A stretch of DNA of 64,000 nucleotides from positions 1 through 64,000 of the forward strand of contig SUXD01000003.1 of assembly GCA_015061145.1 (NCBI GenBank). Reading direction: 5' to 3'. The notes beneath the pieces are model-generated. The model saw nothing but the letters and a program-made list of their open reading frames with translations. It was not told the DNA's origin and made no database searches. The translations under genes were made by a program, and so were the position numbers. This DNA comes from Bacteroidales bacterium (lineage in GTDB: Bacteria > Bacteroidota > Bacteroidia > Bacteroidales > Paludibacteraceae). How positions within the stretch are numbered: position 1 is the stretch's first letter; each line of letters starts with the position of its first letter. Below, piece by piece: positions 61,900 to 64,000 of the stretch.

Positions 61900-62514
61900 A
61901 TGAAAATAATAGCGGTAGGGTGGAATTACAGAGAGCACAACCAAGAGATGAACAGAATGGATGTTCCGCAAGAGCCTGTGCTTTTCATGAAACCGGATTC
62001 GGCTTTGCTCAAAAGCAACAAACCGTTTTTCATCCCCGATTTTTCGGAAAGAGTAGAGTATGAAACAGAAATCATCATCCGTATATGCCGTTTGGGAAAA
62101 AATATTTCCGAGCGGTTCGCTTCACGCTATTACGATGGTGTTGGCGTAGGCATCGACTTCACTGCGCGCGATTTGCAGCAGAAACTGAAATCGGCTGGGT
62201 CGCCGTGGGAGATTTGCAAGGCTTTCGACGGTTCGGCTGCCATCAGCGAATTTCTGCCTGTGGAACGCTTTGCCGATGTGAACAATCTGAATTTTCATCT
62301 CGATATCAACGGAAAGACTGTACAGCAAGGAAATACGCGCGACCAGATTTTCAACATCGACAAGATTATTGCGTACGCGAGTCGTTTCTTCACGCTCAAA
62401 ATCGGCGACATCATATTTACTGGCACTCCGGCAGGCGTAGGGCGTGTAAATATCGACGATCATTTGCAGGCTTACGTGGAGGGTGAAAAGCTTATGGACT
62501 TTTATGTGCGTTAG
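61900..62514 (+). CDS. Fumarylacetoacetate hydrolase family protein
   Basis: A 204-residue FAH-fold enzyme. MKIIAVGWNYREHNQEMN begins the fold; PVLFMKPDSALL, VEYETEIIIRICRLG (metal Glu residues) and IGIDFTARDLQ (Asp) with FTGTPAGVGRV complete the metal site. Substrates in this family are 2-keto acids such as acylpyruvates or oxaloacetate; which one applies here is unclear. It lies between the GH16 gene and porU, 28 bases after the former. Confidence 0.92.
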   Translation: MKIIAVGWNYREHNQEMNRMDVPQEPVLFMKPDSALLKSNKPFFIPDFSERVEYETEIIIRICRLGKNISERFASRYYDGVGVGIDFTARDLQQKLKSAGSPWEICKAFDGSAAISEFLPVERFADVNNLNFHLDINGKTVQQGNTRDQIFNIDKIIAYASRFFTLKIGDIIFTGTPAGVGRVNIDDHLQAYVEGEKLMDFYVR

Positions 62515-62532
62515 CAGATACAATATTTTTAT

Positions 62533-62540
62533 TATATTTG
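62533..62540 (+). promoter_or_regulatory. -7 element of porU
   Basis: TATATTTG, 20 bases before the ATG at 62561; no clean -33 TTTG is seen. Confidence 0.6.
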
Positions 62541-62560
62541 CGTAATAAATATAGAAAAGA

Positions 62561-64000
62561 ATGAACAAGAAATTGATTCATATATTGACGGCGGCCTTGT
62601 TGCTGACATGCTTGCAGCTCTCGGCTGAAACACTTTCGCGCCAGTTGGCATGGGGCGGAACTGAGACAGTCTGGGCAGATTCGTCGTCATACAAACTCAT
62701 TTCGTTGTCGGATGCAGTGTATCTTGCTCGAATGCCTTATGCACAGATAGAAGTGCCAGCGAATGGCGCAGCTGATAGTGAGTTTGCGCTGAAAAACCTT
62801 TTGCTCGCCGATTTAACGGCAGAAGAAGTTGAGATACTGAACGCGAATAATTTTCAAGCACCGGAAGAATTGTCGTTGAGTGTCAAAAAGAATGGTGACA
62901 AGTATATTCTTGGCTTTTGGCCGTTTCTGACTACAGCCGACGGCGTTAAGAAACTGGTATCGTTCGATATAGAGGAAACGGTAATTCAGCATACTTCTTT
63001 TACACAGGCTGTGGCAAACGGTACATCAAATAATTCCGTGATGCGAAACGGCAAATGGGTGAAAATGCGTGTGCCTGCAAGTGGCATCTATAAGCTGACT
63101 TACAATGATATTGTTTCTGCAGGCATCGATCCTTCCGACTTACATCTGTATGGCTACGGAGGGGCCTTGCTGAACGAAGATATTGCGGCATTTCATAATG
63201 ATGACCTTCCGCAGTGCCCTTATGCCATGTATAAAGGGGCTGACGGTGTGTTTAATGCTGGCGATTACATCCTTTTTTATGCGCAAGGTCCTATCTCGTG
63301 GAATTACAACAATATAACCAAGGAATTTTTGCGCATACGCAACCCTTATTCTGATTATGGCTATTATTTTCTGGCGTCGGGCACGGGTGAGGCGCCGTTG
63401 CTTGTCACAGAACAAGCGCTGGTACAACCCGGTGAAGCGGAAGTTGCGCATTACACTTCGTTCACCGATCATTTGCTGTACGAATCAGAACTGCTGAATC
63501 TGGCTGAGTCGGGACGCGAACTGTATGGCGAAGAACTGAGTGTCTCCACCAAGAGCAGAGTGCTGAATTTTCAAGTGCCAAACATTGATGTGCTGGCTAA
63601 AATGGTGCTTCGGGTGAATGCTGCGGTGAAATCATCAACCAGCAATGGCGAGATGTCTTCCATCAAAGTGAATGTAGGTCGAAGCGGCGATGGCGTTGGC
63701 GGCAATGAGACATACACTTTTAAGGCGAATAATATCCTTTCGTCCGATTATTATACTAAAGGTGTGGAAACCGGCGGCATATTCTATGGTTCATATCCGT
63801 TTGTCAATGTGCCAGTGACAGTCACACTCGATTTTGCGACAACAACAGCCAAGGCCTGGATAAATTATGTGACGATGACGGCAGTCAGAAACTTGACGAT
63901 GACGGGTGAACAAATGTCGTTTCGGGTGCCGCAATTCAAGTCGGGTTACGCCAATTTCTCCATCAACTCCTCTGCGCCGGCAAACGAAGTATGGAACATA
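62561..64000 (+). CDS. porU: Type IX secretion sortase PorU, 3' partial
   Basis: The first 480 codons of a protein that continues past the window end. Signal peptide KKLIHILTAALLLTCLQLSAE, then an N-terminal region with SVMRNGKWVKMRVPASGIYKLTYNDIVSAGIDPSDLHLYGYGG, GVFNAGDYILFYAQGP and LLYESELLNLAESGRELYGE, all characteristic of the PorU N-terminus; the gingipain-like catalytic domain would lie beyond 64000. PorU removes the sorting domain of T9SS cargo at the cell surface and attaches it to A-LPS. Likely cargo seen here includes the S8 protease and GH16 enzyme. Confidence 0.88.
   Translation, partial: MNKKLIHILTAALLLTCLQLSAETLSRQLAWGGTETVWADSSSYKLISLSDAVYLARMPYAQIEVPANGAADSEFALKNLLLADLTAEEVEILNANNFQAPEELSLSVKKNGDKYILGFWPFLTTADGVKKLVSFDIEETVIQHTSFTQAVANGTSNNSVMRNGKWVKMRVPASGIYKLTYNDIVSAGIDPSDLHLYGYGGALLNEDIAAFHNDDLPQCPYAMYKGADGVFNAGDYILFYAQGPISWNYNNITKEFLRIRNPYSDYGYYFLASGTGEAPLLVTEQALVQPGEAEVAHYTSFTDHLLYESELLNLAESGRELYGEELSVSTKSRVLNFQVPNIDVLAKMVLRVNAAVKSSTSNGEMSSIKVNVGRSGDGVGGNETYTFKANNILSSDYYTKGVETGGIFYGSYPFVNVPVTVTLDFATTTAKAWINYVTMTAVRNLTMTGEQMSFRVPQFKSGYANFSINSSAPANEVWNI

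Overview
The window is chromosomal DNA from a member of the Bacteroidota, most likely order Bacteroidales. The signs are promoters of the Bacteroidota type (TTTG, then TAnnTTTG), almost no Shine-Dalgarno sequences, a tmRNA tag reading GENNYALAA, type IX secretion (porU and two proteins with sorting domains), AsnA, DUF4837, DUF4293 and DUF4199 proteins, and tRNAs without an encoded CCA. The species cannot be named from the sequence alone.

Layout. 1-4.2 kb: the end of a bifunctional nuclease gene, an ECF sigma factor, tmRNA, RNase Y, and zapA with a coiled-coil partner. 4.2-15.6 kb: housekeeping genes (phosphoglycerate mutase, NrnA phosphoesterase, ComEC, Rpe, LptB, a glycosyltransferase, RlmH, a DUF4332 protein, a thioesterase, LepA), with two intergenic stretches built from the same short repeat modules. 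15.7-20.2 kb: a secreted glycosidase-like protein, a T9SS-exported subtilisin-like protease and a radical SAM/SPASM enzyme. 20.2-34.5 kb: DnaB, an SRP RNA/tRNA-Thr pair, a three-gene glycosyltransferase operon, a polyprenyl-phosphate-type glycosyltransferase, nitroreductase, transketolase, MntP, a hydrolase, an SDR and a DEAD-box helicase.

34.5-44.2 kb is the accessory part of the window, a defence island. A BcgI-like restriction-modification pair (a nuclease-methylase fusion plus a specificity subunit) is followed in one direction by an OLD-like ATPase-TOPRIM gene that overlaps the specificity gene by one base, a DUF6602 protein, a second OLD-like ATPase-TOPRIM gene and a RhuM-family gene. 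The OLD and DUF6602 genes are visibly more AT-rich than the rest of the window. This cluster is the best candidate for an undescribed system: a restriction module physically coupled to TOPRIM effectors.

44.2-64 kb: a minus-strand run of 5'-nucleotidase, ComB, PepT and a CNNM/CBS protein; a large secreted protein that seems to have lost its C-terminus; PdxA, DUF4837 and RhlE-like helicase genes; a TerB/J-domain protein; two lipoproteins; AsnA; a tRNA-Arg with an unusual paired substitution; a T9SS-exported GH16 glucanase; a fumarylacetoacetase-family enzyme; and the first 1440 bases of porU, the sortase that would process the T9SS cargo seen in this window.
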